Shown here piece after piece: positions 26,697 through 35,320 of a stretch of 64,000 nt of DNA (positions within the stretch are counted from its first letter, which is position 1; every line of letters starts with the position of its first letter). The notes under the pieces are model-generated. The model was not told the origin of the DNA, made no database searches, and saw nothing but the letters and a program-made list of their open reading frames with translations. This DNA comes from JABDFW01 sp035550215. Lineage in GTDB: Bacteria > Bacteroidota > Bacteroidia > Chitinophagales > Chitinophagaceae. A program made the position numbers and the translations under genes. Location of the stretch: NCBI GenBank assembly GCA_035550215.1, contig DASZPM010000020.1, positions 62,001 to 126,000 on the forward strand. The letters are read 5' to 3'.

Positions 26697-27953
26697 TCAC
26701 AGTTCCACAGCCGGTGCTTTGTTCTTTCTGCGGGCAGCAAATTTTTCAATACTCAGCCCCTGCACCACGATAGAAAATACAACCACGAAATAAGTGGTTA
26801 AAACAAACAGGTGCCCATGATGATGCTCATTCAGCGTTAATGCCAGCGCAATAGAAATACCGCCGCGCAGGCCACCCCATGTTAAAAAGCCGATGGTTTT
26901 GATGGAAATTTCCTGCTGAAGACGTATTATTAGTGAGGAAATATAGATGGAAACAAATCTTGCTATCAGCACTGCCGGTATAGCAATTAAGCCGGCCAGC
27001 CAATAGTTGCTGAAGTGTGTTATAAGTAATAGTTCAAAACCCATAAGGACAAATAGTACAATATTCAGAAACTCGTCAATTAACTCCCAAAACTTGTCCA
27101 TGTAATCCCCTGACGTGTCGCTCATTGCATAAGCCTTGCCATAGTTGCCTATAAAAATACCGGCAGCAACCATGGTAAGTGGTTCGGATATTTGCAGGCT
27201 TCTTGCAAGGGTATAGCCACCCAGCACAATTGCAAGCGTTATCATCACTTCAATTTTGTAGTCACTTACACTTTTTAAAACCCGCAGCCCAACAAAACCA
27301 AGTGCGACACCGAGTGCAAGACCACCCAAGGCTTCCTGTACAAAAATTCTGCTTATTTCCGCAAAACTTGTTCCTTCCCCGGGGTTGTGCAAAGCATGCA
27401 ATATGGTAAAGAATAGTACCAGTGCAACACCATCATTAAACAATGATTCACCGGAAATCTTTGTCTCAAGTGACCGCGATATTTTGGATTCCCGTAAAAT
27501 AGCCAGCACAGAAATGGGGTCGGTTGGTGAAATAAGCGTTCCAAATAAAAGGCACTGCAAAAAAGGGATATCAAGGTTGAGTAATGGAAAAACATAATAC
27601 ATTATTATAGCAACCGCAAAAGACGACACTGCTACTCCCAGGGTAGAAAATAACAAAACGGGCAATAGTTGGCTCCGCAAATCTTTTACCCGGATTTGTA
27701 TAGTGCCTGCAAACAACAAAAAGTTAAGTACAGTGCCAATAAATACATTACTGAAATCAACAGATGTAATAAGTTTTGTAGTGTTATCAAAAAGAGTCGG
27801 GAAAATATCGCTTGTAAGCATTATTATAACCGAAACCGTAATGGCAATAAGCATCACACCAATGCTGGTAGGCAATTTTAAAAACCGATGATTTATTACT
27901 GCTATAATTGTTGCAAGTACAACAACAAAAGTTACTACATACTGTATGTTCAT
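26697..27953 (-). CDS. CPA1-family sodium/proton antiporter
   Basis: Inner-membrane cation/proton antiporter of the CPA1 (NhaP) family (418 aa, about 12 membrane segments). The transport-site motif FGTLISPTDPISVLAIL and the adjacent ISGESLFNDGVALVLFFTIL carry the conserved acidic residues for ion exchange, and the later GFLTWGGLRGGISIALALTL matches the family's conserved arginine region. There is no long cytoplasmic C-terminal regulatory domain. It likely serves sodium and pH homeostasis. Confidence 0.92.
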   Translation of the reverse strand: MNIQYVVTFVVVLATIIAVINHRFLKLPTSIGVMLIAITVSVIIMLTSDIFPTLFDNTTKLITSVDFSNVFIGTVLNFLLFAGTIQIRVKDLRSQLLPVLLFSTLGVAVSSFAVAIIMYYVFPLLNLDIPFLQCLLFGTLISPTDPISVLAILRESKISRSLETKISGESLFNDGVALVLFFTILHALHNPGEGTSFAEISRIFVQEALGGLALGVALGFVGLRVLKSVSDYKIEVMITLAIVLGGYTLARSLQISEPLTMVAAGIFIGNYGKAYAMSDTSGDYMDKFWELIDEFLNIVLFVLMGFELLLITHFSNYWLAGLIAIPAVLIARFVSIYISSLIIRLQQEISIKTIGFLTWGGLRGGISIALALTLNEHHHGHLFVLTTYFVVVFSIVVQGLSIEKFAARRKNKAPAVEL

Positions 27954-27997
27954 GTAACATGAAAATTATCAACATTAAATATCAAATTGCTGCAACA

Positions 27998-28026
27998 AAA
28001 AACCTGCAAGTTCTTATGCAGGTTTT
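27998..28026. terminator. hairpin with flanking A and T runs
   Basis: AAAACCTGCA and TGCAGGTTTT form a 10-bp stem around an 8-base loop, with A before and T after. It looks like a bidirectional terminator, yet no plus-strand gene ends here and the phosphorylase already has its own terminator at 28286. It could close a small untranslated transcript in the 27954-28285 gap. Confidence 0.55.
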
Positions 28027-28285
28027 TAAATAACTATCAAGGCGCCTTCAAGACAGCCGAATGCGGGTGGTTTTTCTTAGGCTTATATATTTCTATAATA
28101 CAAATACCATCTGGTTAACACTTGTAGCACAAAAAGTCAGCCATAATTTAACAAATTTATAATCAATTGATTTTTAACCGATTACAATATAAATCTCTTT
28201 ATAATTATGAACTCCGCCCCTTGACTTGTGGAAAAAAATCTTCGATTTACGAATTAATCTTGAGGGAAAAATTAAAAAAGAAAAT
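28027..28285. other. gene-poor stretch between the antiporter and phosphorylase genes
   Basis: AT-rich, with no open frame showing coding character on either strand apart from a plus-strand frame that runs into the antisense of the phosphorylase gene. The only structure seen is the hairpin pair at its two ends (27998-28026 and 28286-28305). A small RNA between them is possible but unsupported. Confidence 0.5.
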
Positions 28286-28305
28286 CCCGCCTTGTGCAAG
28301 GCGGG
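28286..28305 (-). terminator. terminator of the alpha-glucan phosphorylase gene
   Basis: Perfect 8-bp stem CCCGCCTT/AAGGCGGG with a GTGC tetraloop. On the minus strand it is followed by a T-rich tract. It lies about 26 bp beyond the phosphorylase stop at 28332. Confidence 0.8.
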
Positions 28306-28331
28306 AGGTTACTGTTAGTTTTTATTGCGGC

Positions 28332-29984
28332 CTATTTATACAACAACTCGTAATATTCATGCGCCATACGGTTGCTTTCAAACTGGAAACGCACATCGCG
28401 CATACCATTTTTAATTACCTGTCTCCAGGTATCGTAGCCATCATAATATAACGGCAGAATTTGCTTTTCAAGTATATCGTAAATCGTATTTAAATCATAT
28501 TCATCCTGCTGCTGGGTGTTCATATTGGCATAATCGGCTTTGGGTACAACAAAACCATTATGGCCATGGTTTATAAATTCAGGTATCCAGCCATCGTCTG
28601 TAGAGAAGTTAACGGCGCCGTTCATTGCAGCCGTCATACCGCTTGTGCCAGATGCCTCGCGTGGTACGCGTGGGTTATTTAGCCATATATCAGCCGCTTG
28701 TTTCAGGCGCTTGCTCAAAGCAAGCTCGTAGCCAATTAACACAGCTACATTTTTATAGTTTTTGCTTAAGTGTACAAGGTTATTAAACTGGGAAATAGCC
28801 GGGTAATCCAGGGGATAAGGCTTACCCGCCCAAATAATTTGCACCGGGTATTTGGCATTGCTCAACAGCGCATTAAACTTTTCCATGTGCCAGGTAAGCA
28901 TATCTGCACGCTTGTACCCGGCAAAACGCCTTGCCCACACAATAGTAAGGGCATTAGGATTAAACAGTTTTCCTGTTTGGTCTGCAACAATTTCAAAAGC
29001 CCGCTTCTTTAAGTATTTTTTCCTGTCATCAAAAGCCCAGTCATTACCATCTTCCATGGCTTTGTATAATTGCTTATCCGCCCAGTAACGCCAGTTTTGC
29101 GCATTGGTTATGCTTATAATTTCACAAACACCATCATACTTGCCCCACATTTCGCGCGAAACAACCCCGTGCAATTGTGATACCGCGTTGGCCAGCTTTG
29201 CAAAACGCAGTGCAGTAAGTGAGTGGTTAAACAGGTCGTCGTGTGTGCCGGTAAGCTTTCTAACCTCATCAATGCTTAGGCCGCAGAAATAGCTCATTTT
29301 ATGGCACAAGTAAATATCATGCTTTTCATTACCTGCCTCTTCCGGGGTATGAGTTGTAAACACCAGGTGTTTACGCAGCATATCTACACTCTTAAACTTG
29401 TTCAAAAGGTAAAACGCCGCAGAAATACCATGCGCTTCGTTTAAATGGTACAGGTCTGGCGAAAAACCCAGTTCATCCACCAGTTTTGCCCCTCCTACTC
29501 CCAGTAATATAAACTGGGCCACCTTTGTAGCAACATTAGCATCGTATAAACGATGGGTAATTGTTTGCGATACATAGTCGTTTTCCGGCAAATCGGTGGA
29601 AAGAAAAAATAACGGAGCTGTATTAAATGTCTCAGGATTAAGATACCAGGCTTTTACCCAAACCGGCGTATCATGTATAAGTATCTGGTATTTTATACCA
29701 GTGTCCTCTAAAAAGCTAAATATTTTTTCCATCCAGGTAACCTGCAGGGTTTGATCCTGGTTACGTGTTTGATCATAATAGCCATATTTCCACAAGATAC
29801 CGATTCCGATTTCATTTTGACGCAATTCATATACGCTACGCATGTGAGAGCCAGCCAAAAAACCAAGACCGCCACTGTATATTTTTAGGGGTTGATGAAC
29901 CGCAAACTCCATTGAAAAATAGGCCACTTTTTTTGAATAACGCTCGTCTATTTGATAAGGCACCTGGAAATTTCTAAAATTCAT
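28332..29984 (-). CDS. alpha-glucan family phosphorylase (glycogen phosphorylase type)
   Basis: PLP-dependent GT35 phosphorylase (550 aa) releasing glucose 1-phosphate from alpha-1,4-glucans such as glycogen. This is the short form found in many bacteria, about 300 residues shorter than the muscle-type enzyme. Visible are KVAYFSMEFAVHQPLKIYSG and GLGFLAGSHMRS at the N-terminus, HLNEAHGISAAFYLL, FTTHTPEEAGNEKHD, NALTIVWARRFAGYKRADML, and the PLP/phosphate region REASGTSGMTAAMNGAVNFS with TDDGWIPEF. The protein is cytoplasmic. No other glycogen gene is adjacent. Confidence 0.9.
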   Translation of the reverse strand: MNFRNFQVPYQIDERYSKKVAYFSMEFAVHQPLKIYSGGLGFLAGSHMRSVYELRQNEIGIGILWKYGYYDQTRNQDQTLQVTWMEKIFSFLEDTGIKYQILIHDTPVWVKAWYLNPETFNTAPLFFLSTDLPENDYVSQTITHRLYDANVATKVAQFILLGVGGAKLVDELGFSPDLYHLNEAHGISAAFYLLNKFKSVDMLRKHLVFTTHTPEEAGNEKHDIYLCHKMSYFCGLSIDEVRKLTGTHDDLFNHSLTALRFAKLANAVSQLHGVVSREMWGKYDGVCEIISITNAQNWRYWADKQLYKAMEDGNDWAFDDRKKYLKKRAFEIVADQTGKLFNPNALTIVWARRFAGYKRADMLTWHMEKFNALLSNAKYPVQIIWAGKPYPLDYPAISQFNNLVHLSKNYKNVAVLIGYELALSKRLKQAADIWLNNPRVPREASGTSGMTAAMNGAVNFSTDDGWIPEFINHGHNGFVVPKADYANMNTQQQDEYDLNTIYDILEKQILPLYYDGYDTWRQVIKNGMRDVRFQFESNRMAHEYYELLYK

Positions 29985-30140
29985 GATAGCAAGTTGGTTT
30001 TTAATCGGGGCCGCAATTTAATGGATATTATCTAAAGTGTGCTTTTTACACATTAAATTTTATTCCACGAAAAGGGCACTTATTCATTGAAGAGTTATTA
30101 ACAAGATAAAAACGTACAATTTTTCGCAAAGAAACGGTAT

Positions 30141-31103
30141 TTAACCGGAAGATTTTTTTGGTTTTTTAACTTTCTGCTTAGGCCATTCATCATCAAAATA
30201 GCATTTAATTCCCCTATGGTTGCCGCAATTACCTCTTTCTTTCACAATTACCCCATTATCCTCAAATGTAAAATCTATTTCGCAGGGGTCGCCGCTTTGC
30301 TGGTATAAAGCCTTATTACTGCCGTGCATTGTCATTTCGCCCTTTAATTCTCCAATGCAGTCACCATCATTTTTTTCAAAATGCATAAAAAAATTATAAT
30401 TGCCGGCATTTTTGCCATCCCGCACTGAAATAAAGTTTTTCTTATCACCCACATAGTCTGCACTATACTTATTTTTTCTTGGCAGGGTATCAATCGGGTT
30501 TATGATTGCAGCATTTTTGGGCTTTCCTTCATTGCTGTCATCCACCACTTTCATAAACGTACCTGTACTGCTGCTGTAAGCATAACCGTTACGGGTATAA
30601 AGCAGGCTGGTATTGCCTTCGCTATTTTTTTCCCGGCTAATAATAAAAGTGGGCTCCCTGTTTATGTTAACGCTGTGTGTGTATCCATCATCGTAATTAT
30701 TGGCAAAAAGCTGTAATGCGGCCTCGTACTTTTTCTTTTTGTCCAAAACAAAAGCAACCAGTATAATTTTCTTTTTTTGTTTTATTGAAGCCAGCAGGTA
30801 TTCTTCATCGCTCTTTTGAATGCTTCCTACAGGGTTTATCTGTATGTCTGTAACCGGGGAGTTAACAAATTTTTCGAAGGCCGAATCAGGAATAAACTGC
30901 GTAAACACAGCTTTGCTTATAATAGTGCTGTCTGTCAACCGCAGGATATTTGAATCTGCAATTGTTAACGATAATGAGAGAGGCTTAAACGCCTCGTTAA
31001 AATCTTTGAAAGATACTGGGCCTTCACCCGACAAATCCTGCATTTTCGTTTTACACGACAGCAGGCCCATAAAAGCTATACTTAACAGCCAAATTCGCGG
31101 CAT
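30141..31103 (-). CDS. lipoprotein of unknown function
   Basis: A 320-aa protein with a lipoprotein signal (MPRIWLLSIAFMGLLSC, Cys17). The remainder is mixed alpha/beta with a C-terminal half that resembles a small beta-barrel (KNFISVRDGKNAGNYNFFMH, CIGELKGEMTMHGSNKALYQ) and ends in a basic tail (KQKVKKPKKSSG). Four cysteines lie in the last ~75 residues (CIGELKG, GDPCEID, GNCGNHRGIKC), possibly disulfides in the periplasm. No family recognised. It is divergent from mntR, and the MntR-type palindrome at 31157-31176 lies 54 bp from its start, so metal control of it is conceivable. Confidence 0.7.
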   Translation of the reverse strand: MPRIWLLSIAFMGLLSCKTKMQDLSGEGPVSFKDFNEAFKPLSLSLTIADSNILRLTDSTIISKAVFTQFIPDSAFEKFVNSPVTDIQINPVGSIQKSDEEYLLASIKQKKKIILVAFVLDKKKKYEAALQLFANNYDDGYTHSVNINREPTFIISREKNSEGNTSLLYTRNGYAYSSSTGTFMKVVDDSNEGKPKNAAIINPIDTLPRKNKYSADYVGDKKNFISVRDGKNAGNYNFFMHFEKNDGDCIGELKGEMTMHGSNKALYQQSGDPCEIDFTFEDNGVIVKERGNCGNHRGIKCYFDDEWPKQKVKKPKKSSG

Positions 31104-31156
31104 AGGCCGGTTTTTTGATAAAAATATGGTATTCGCTGCTATTCATTCAGAATAAT

Positions 31157-31176
31157 TTTTTAGATTTGTCTAAAAA
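31157..31176 (+). promoter_or_regulatory. palindromic operator over the mntR promoter
   Basis: TTTTTAGA (31157-31164), spacer TTTG, TCTAAAAA (31169-31176): a perfect 8-bp inverted repeat. The central part TAGATTTG (31161-31168) is itself an exact TAnnTTTG promoter element, so a protein bound to the palindrome would block RNA polymerase. It lies 9 bases before the mntR GTG start. Autoregulation by the MntR product with manganese (or iron) is inferred. Confidence 0.7.
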
Positions 31177-31184
31177 TAATTTAC

Positions 31185-31850
31185 GTGCAGTCTAATTTTA
31201 CCAGTACAGAAGAAAACTATATCAAGGCTATTTATCATTTACAGCAACCTGACGGCAGCGTAACTACGAACGAGTTATCCGCAAAATTGCATACCAGGCC
31301 GGCTACGGTTACTGACATGCTTAAAAAGCTAAAAGCTAAAAAATTGCTGCATTATGAGCCTTATAAGGTTTTCCAGTTAAGCCCGGAAGGCAAAAAGGTA
31401 GCCTTAACCATTATACGCCGCCACCGTTTATGGGAGTTTTTCCTGGTAGAAAAATTAGCTTTTGGCTGGGATGAAGTGCACGAGGTTGCAGAGGAGTTGG
31501 AGCATGTTGGCAGCAAAAAGCTGGTGGATAAATTAGATGCCTTTCTTGGCTTTCCAAAATTTGACCCGCATGGCGATCCGATACCGGATAGCAATGGCAA
31601 AATGAGCATCATTCAGCAAATATGCCTTACAGAACTGCCATTACATAAACCAGCACAGGTAGTTTCGGTAGGCAGCCAGGCAAACGAGCTGCTGGAATTA
31701 CTCAGCCATAAAAGCATTGCAATCGGTACGAAGCTTGAAATAAAGAAAAAATTTGCTTTTGACGGCTCAGTTGAACTAAAAGTAAAAAACCTGGCGCCTG
31801 TAAACATAAGTGAACAACTGGCAAAAGCATTATTTGTAAAACCATTATAA
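31185..31850 (+). CDS. mntR: DtxR/MntR-family metal-dependent transcriptional regulator
   Basis: A 221-aa metal-sensing repressor. Residues 1-65 form the winged helix (FTSTEENYIKAIYHLQ, SVTTNELSAKLHTRPATVTD, MLKKLKAKKLLHYEPYKV), followed by the metal-binding dimerisation domain (IIRRHRLWEFFLVEKL, WDEVHEVAEELEHVGSKKLV, with His and Glu ligands) and a C-terminal SH3-like FeoA domain (TKLEIKKKFAFDGSVELKVK). The start codon is GTG at 31185. It is followed after 26 bp by the Nramp transporter, and the operator upstream overlaps its promoter, fitting a Mn-responsive autoregulated operon. Iron response cannot be excluded. Confidence 0.92.
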   Translation: MQSNFTSTEENYIKAIYHLQQPDGSVTTNELSAKLHTRPATVTDMLKKLKAKKLLHYEPYKVFQLSPEGKKVALTIIRRHRLWEFFLVEKLAFGWDEVHEVAEELEHVGSKKLVDKLDAFLGFPKFDPHGDPIPDSNGKMSIIQQICLTELPLHKPAQVVSVGSQANELLELLSHKSIAIGTKLEIKKKFAFDGSVELKVKNLAPVNISEQLAKALFVKPL

Positions 31851-31876
31851 ACAATACAACCGGCAGAAAGAATTAT

Positions 31877-33751
31877 ATGTCAAAGCATCACAACAATGAG
31901 TTGTCATTAGAAGATGTGCATGGAAGCGTGGATCCTGCAAAGCACACAAAATTATGGAGAAGGTTGCTTTCCTTTGCCGGCCCTGCCTACCTGGTAAGCG
32001 TGGGGTATATGGACCCGGGCAATTGGGCAACTGATTTACAGGGTGGTTCAAAATTTGGTTATAAGCTTATATGGGTGTTGTTAATGAGCAACCTTATGGC
32101 GCTGCTGCTGCAGTCACTAAGCACCCGGCTGGGTATAGTGCGGCGGCGTGACCTTGCGCAGGCTAACAGGGAAGTGTATCCACCGCTGGTAAATTTTAGC
32201 CTGTACATATTGGCAGAACTTGCCATAGCAGCCTGCGACCTGGCTGAAGTGCTGGGCATGGCAATAGGCATAAACCTGCTTACCGGGTTGCCTGTATTAT
32301 GGGGCGTAATAATAACCGTACTTGATACTTTTATACTACTGGTGCTGCAACGGTACGGTATTCGCAAAATTGAAGCATTTATTATAGCCCTGATTGCCAC
32401 CATAAGCCTCTCCTTTTTGGTTGAATTAATATGGGCGCAGCCCCATGTTGGCGATGTACTAACAGGTTTCATCCCCACCAGGCTTAATAACGAAGCCCTG
32501 TACATTGCTGTGGGTATTATAGGGGCTACCGTTATGCCGCATAACCTGTACCTGCATTCCGCACTGGTGCAAACCCGCAAAATAAAACCCGATAATGCCG
32601 GCATAAAACAGGCATTAAGGTTTAACCTGCTTGACAGCACCATTGCACTAAACCTTGCATTTTTGGTTAATGCCGCAATACTAATATTAGCAGCAGCCAC
32701 ATTTTTCAGCAGCGGCAGAACAGATGTAGCGAGAATTGAAGATGCTTATAACCTGCTGCCTATGCTTGGCAAGTTTGCGCCGTATTTGTTCGCGATAGCA
32801 TTAATTGCGGCAGGCCAAAGCAGTACTATAACAGGCACCCTGGCCGGGCAAATTGTAATGGAAGGTTATTTAAGCCTGCGTATTAACCCGTGGATAAGAC
32901 GTTTACTTACACGGTTACTGGCTATTATTCCGGCCGTGGTAACCATTCTTGTATTTGGCGACCAGCAACTTGATTCTTTATTAGTATTGAGCCAGGTAAT
33001 ATTAAGCATGCAGCTTGGCTTTGCCATTATACCGCTTATACATTTTGTGAGTGATAAAAAAGCAATGGGCCCGTTTGCCATAAAAACGCCAACTAAAACA
33101 ATATCCTGGATAGTGGCAGGTATCCTGGTGTATTTGAATGTGAAACTTGTGACAGGTGAAGCATTTGGTTTTTTTAAGACAGAAGGGCATTGGGTAGCGA
33201 AGGGTGTTATCATTATAGCCGGGCTTATTTTTGCATGGCTGTTTATAATGATGACATTATTACCCGTTATCAGGAGCAGGAAGGAAAAAGCTATTTTGCA
33301 CATGCACAGCCTTGAAAGGCCGCTGAAAATATTGTCAATACCGGAAACACAAATTATAGCTATAGCCCTTGACTTTGGCAAAATGGATGAAAAGTTAATT
33401 GCTTATGCTATTGCACAAGGGAAAAGAGAAGCCACTTATGTACTGCTGCATGTTGTTGAAACCGTATCTGCAGGCTATCTTGGCGAATCTGCCGGGGATT
33501 TTGAAACCCAGCAGGACAGTGGTCGGCTTGACATGTATGCCTCACAGCTAAAGGCTATGAGTTATAAAGTTATAACGCAGGTGGGGTACGACAGGCGTGT
33601 GAAAGAAATTGTACGTATTGTGCAGGAAACAAATGCAGGTATGCTGGTAATGGGCGCACACCGGCATAGCGGGCTTAAAGATTATCTTTACGGGGAAACC
33701 GTTGACCACGTAAGACATAAAATAACAATCCCGGTTTTAATTGTAAGTTGA
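31877..33751 (+). CDS. mntH: Nramp Mn2+/Fe2+ transporter fused to a C-terminal universal stress protein domain
   Basis: Inner-membrane, proton-coupled divalent metal importer (624 aa). Residues ~30-460 are the Nramp domain, with the metal-site motif YMDPGNWATD in helix 1 and VMPHNLYLHSALVQTRK in helix 6 (the MPH motif), then AAGQSSTITGTLAGQIVMEG. After about residue 480 comes a soluble UspA-like domain (IPETQIIAIALDFGKMDEKL, ending in GMLVMGAHRHSGLKDYLYG and the ETVDHVRHKITIPVLIV pattern with the nucleotide-binding Gly-rich stretch). This fusion is known in Bacteroidetes. The Usp part may sense nucleotides or stress to control transport. It follows mntR and is followed by a GNAT gene with a one-base overlap. 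Confidence 0.93.
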   Translation: MSKHHNNELSLEDVHGSVDPAKHTKLWRRLLSFAGPAYLVSVGYMDPGNWATDLQGGSKFGYKLIWVLLMSNLMALLLQSLSTRLGIVRRRDLAQANREVYPPLVNFSLYILAELAIAACDLAEVLGMAIGINLLTGLPVLWGVIITVLDTFILLVLQRYGIRKIEAFIIALIATISLSFLVELIWAQPHVGDVLTGFIPTRLNNEALYIAVGIIGATVMPHNLYLHSALVQTRKIKPDNAGIKQALRFNLLDSTIALNLAFLVNAAILILAAATFFSSGRTDVARIEDAYNLLPMLGKFAPYLFAIALIAAGQSSTITGTLAGQIVMEGYLSLRINPWIRRLLTRLLAIIPAVVTILVFGDQQLDSLLVLSQVILSMQLGFAIIPLIHFVSDKKAMGPFAIKTPTKTISWIVAGILVYLNVKLVTGEAFGFFKTEGHWVAKGVIIIAGLIFAWLFIMMTLLPVIRSRKEKAILHMHSLERPLKILSIPETQIIAIALDFGKMDEKLIAYAIAQGKREATYVLLHVVETVSAGYLGESAGDFETQQDSGRLDMYASQLKAMSYKVITQVGYDRRVKEIVRIVQETNAGMLVMGAHRHSGLKDYLYGETVDHVRHKITIPVLIVS

Positions 33752-34239
33752 TGAATAAGGGAGTTTTAATAAGGGAAATACAAAAAGAAGATAACCCGCA
33801 ACTGGCACAAATAATCCGTTCTGTATTAGCGGAATTTAAGGCAAACCGACCAGGCACTGTTTACTTTGACCCGACAACGGATGACCTGTTTTCGCTTTTC
33901 AGGGCAGAACGTTCAAAATATTTCACGGCAGAGATAGATGGCATTATTGTGGGTGGCGCTGGTGTATATCCAACAGAAGCTTTGCCCGCTGGTTGTTGCG
34001 AGTTGGTGAAATTGTATCTTTCTGCTGCTGCAAGGGGCAAGGGTGCCGGAAGGGCGCTGATTGAAAATTGTTTTGAAGCAGCGAAAAGTTTTGGCTACAC
34101 ATCAATGTACCTTGAAAGTATGCCGGAATTAAGTACCGCCATCGGGTTGTATCAAAGGCTTGGCTTCACACATCTTCCTGGTTCAATGGGCAACTCCGGC
34201 CATTTTGGCTGTGATATCTGGATGATTAAGCAGTTGTAG
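33751..34239 (+). CDS. GNAT-family N-acetyltransferase
   Basis: A 162-aa acetyltransferase. Motif A is LYLSAAARGKGAGRALIENC, the acetyl-CoA pyrophosphate loop. The C-terminal part has YTSMYLESMPELSTAIGLYQ and RLGFTHLP, as in small-molecule or amino-acid N-acetyltransferases. The start ATG at 33751 overlaps the last base of the mntH stop (TGATG arrangement), so it is translationally coupled to the metal transporter. Whether it has a role in metal stress is unknown. Confidence 0.88.
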   Translation: MNKGVLIREIQKEDNPQLAQIIRSVLAEFKANRPGTVYFDPTTDDLFSLFRAERSKYFTAEIDGIIVGGAGVYPTEALPAGCCELVKLYLSAAARGKGAGRALIENCFEAAKSFGYTSMYLESMPELSTAIGLYQRLGFTHLPGSMGNSGHFGCDIWMIKQL

Positions 34240-34428
34240 TTCCGGACATTAACCAGTAATGCTTTGTGAGGGACAAAATTCGTGTTAAGGTTCATTTTTT
34301 CTAAAAACTATTCGTACTTTTAATTTACAAAGCAAAAATACCCGGTACCTGTAACCATTTATTTGCCGCTAAAACAGGAAAAATATCTTAATGGCATCCT
34401 AATTGGATAAATCTTAAAAATCGGCTAT

Positions 34429-34461
34429 TTTGCCCCTTACATTTATTTTAGCATACATTTG
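34429..34461 (+). promoter_or_regulatory. predicted promoter of the DUF4290 gene
   Basis: TTTG at 34429-34432, 21 bases, then TACATTTG at 34454-34461 followed by C. This is the best full match in the window to the Bacteroidetes TTTG / TAnnTTTG promoter. The start codon is 14 bases downstream. Confidence 0.65.
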
Positions 34462-34475
34462 CTACCCTTTTTACT

Positions 34476-35213
34476 ATGGAATATAATACAACGAGGAATT
34501 ACTTAAGCATGCGCGAGTACGGCCGCCATATTCAGAAAATGGTGGAGTATCTTTTGACAATTGAAGATAAGAAGACTCGCCAGGACCAGGCAATGATAGT
34601 TATTGAACTTATGGGCTTTCTTAACCCGCATCTAAAAAACGTGGAAGATTTCAGGCACATGCTTTGGGATCATTTATTCTTTATCAGCGATTTTAAGCTG
34701 GATGTTGATAGCCCTTACCCTATTCCGCAAAAAGAAACATATAAGGCAAAACCTGAACCAATGGACTATCCTAAGCGTCACCCGAGGTACTCTCATTTGG
34801 GCAAAAACCTTGAACTGGTGATTGACAAAGCTTTAAAGGAGCAGGATGCAGAAAAGAAATCAGGCTTCTCCAATGCCATAGCTTATTATATGAAGCTTGC
34901 GTATAGCAACTGGCATAAAGAGTTGGTGCATGATGATGCCATACGCAGTGAGCTGAATAAAATTACAGACGGCGAACTTGAATTTAGTAATACCCCTTAT
35001 ATAAAGCACCGTAACCAGAATTTTGAGCGTGATGATTACCGGACTGGTGGCAATAATGGCGGCAGGCGCTTTCAAAATTTTGGCAACCGTAGTAACCAGG
35101 GCGGTAATCGCAACAGCCAGGGCGGTAATCGCAATAACCAGGGCAATAACCGTAATAACCCGGGTGGTAATCGCAACAACCGGAACCAGAATTTCAAAAA
35201 GCGTTTCAAGTAG
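34476..35213 (+). CDS. DUF4290 protein with Asn/Gly/Arg-rich tail
   Basis: A 245-aa protein. Residues 1 to ~175 match the DUF4290 family, nearly confined to Bacteroidetes (MEYNTTRNYLSMREYGRHIQ, MIVIELMGFLNPHLKNVEDF, HMLWDHLFFISDFKLDVDSP). The function is unknown; the domain looks all-helical. Residues ~190-245 are a low-complexity tail of NRNNQGG-like repeats ending in NFKKRFK, which resembles RNA-binding RGG-type tails, so RNA binding is a guess. The tail is encoded by 21-bp DNA repeats (35096-35179). It is a single-gene unit with a strong promoter and terminator. Confidence 0.88.
   Translation: MEYNTTRNYLSMREYGRHIQKMVEYLLTIEDKKTRQDQAMIVIELMGFLNPHLKNVEDFRHMLWDHLFFISDFKLDVDSPYPIPQKETYKAKPEPMDYPKRHPRYSHLGKNLELVIDKALKEQDAEKKSGFSNAIAYYMKLAYSNWHKELVHDDAIRSELNKITDGELEFSNTPYIKHRNQNFERDDYRTGGNNGGRRFQNFGNRSNQGGNRNSQGGNRNNQGNNRNNPGGNRNNRNQNFKKRFK
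35096..35179 (+). repeat. four imperfect 21-bp coding tandem repeats
   Basis: Four units starting CCAGGGCGGTAATCGCAA or a close variant lie at 35096, 35117, 35138 and 35159. They code for the NQGGNRN-type tail of the DUF4290 protein. The repeats keep the reading frame, so copy number could change tail length without breaking the gene. Confidence 0.8.
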
Positions 35214-35243
35214 TATTAAAAGAACTCAAATAAAATAACCTTT

Positions 35244-35272
35244 AGTCCTGTTGCAACGGCGGGACTTTTTTT
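35244..35272 (+). terminator. rho-independent terminator after the DUF4290 gene
   Basis: AGTCCTG (35244-35250) pairs with CGGGACT (35260-35266, one G-U) around a 9-base loop and is followed by seven T. Confidence 0.75.
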
Positions 35273-35279
35273 ATTTTCG
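35272..35279 (+). promoter_or_regulatory. possible -7 element for murA
   Basis: TATTTTCG followed by C, one base off TAnnTTTG, immediately after the terminator T run and about 40 bases before the murA ATG. A TTG at 35251-35253 gives an 18-base spacer. Confidence 0.35.
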
Positions 35280-35320
35280 CTTAGCCAACCTGGAACATTA
35301 CAACCACACAATTAACCACT

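Noticed and set aside
28167..28451. A 94-codon plus-strand frame in the gap before the phosphorylase gene
   Set aside because: Half of it is antisense to the phosphorylase, and it runs through that gene's terminator hairpin.
35096..35179. Regular 21-bp repeats that might suggest a CRISPR-like array
   Set aside because: There are no spacers, the repeats are adjacent, imperfect and in frame within a coding tail; no cas genes were seen in the window.
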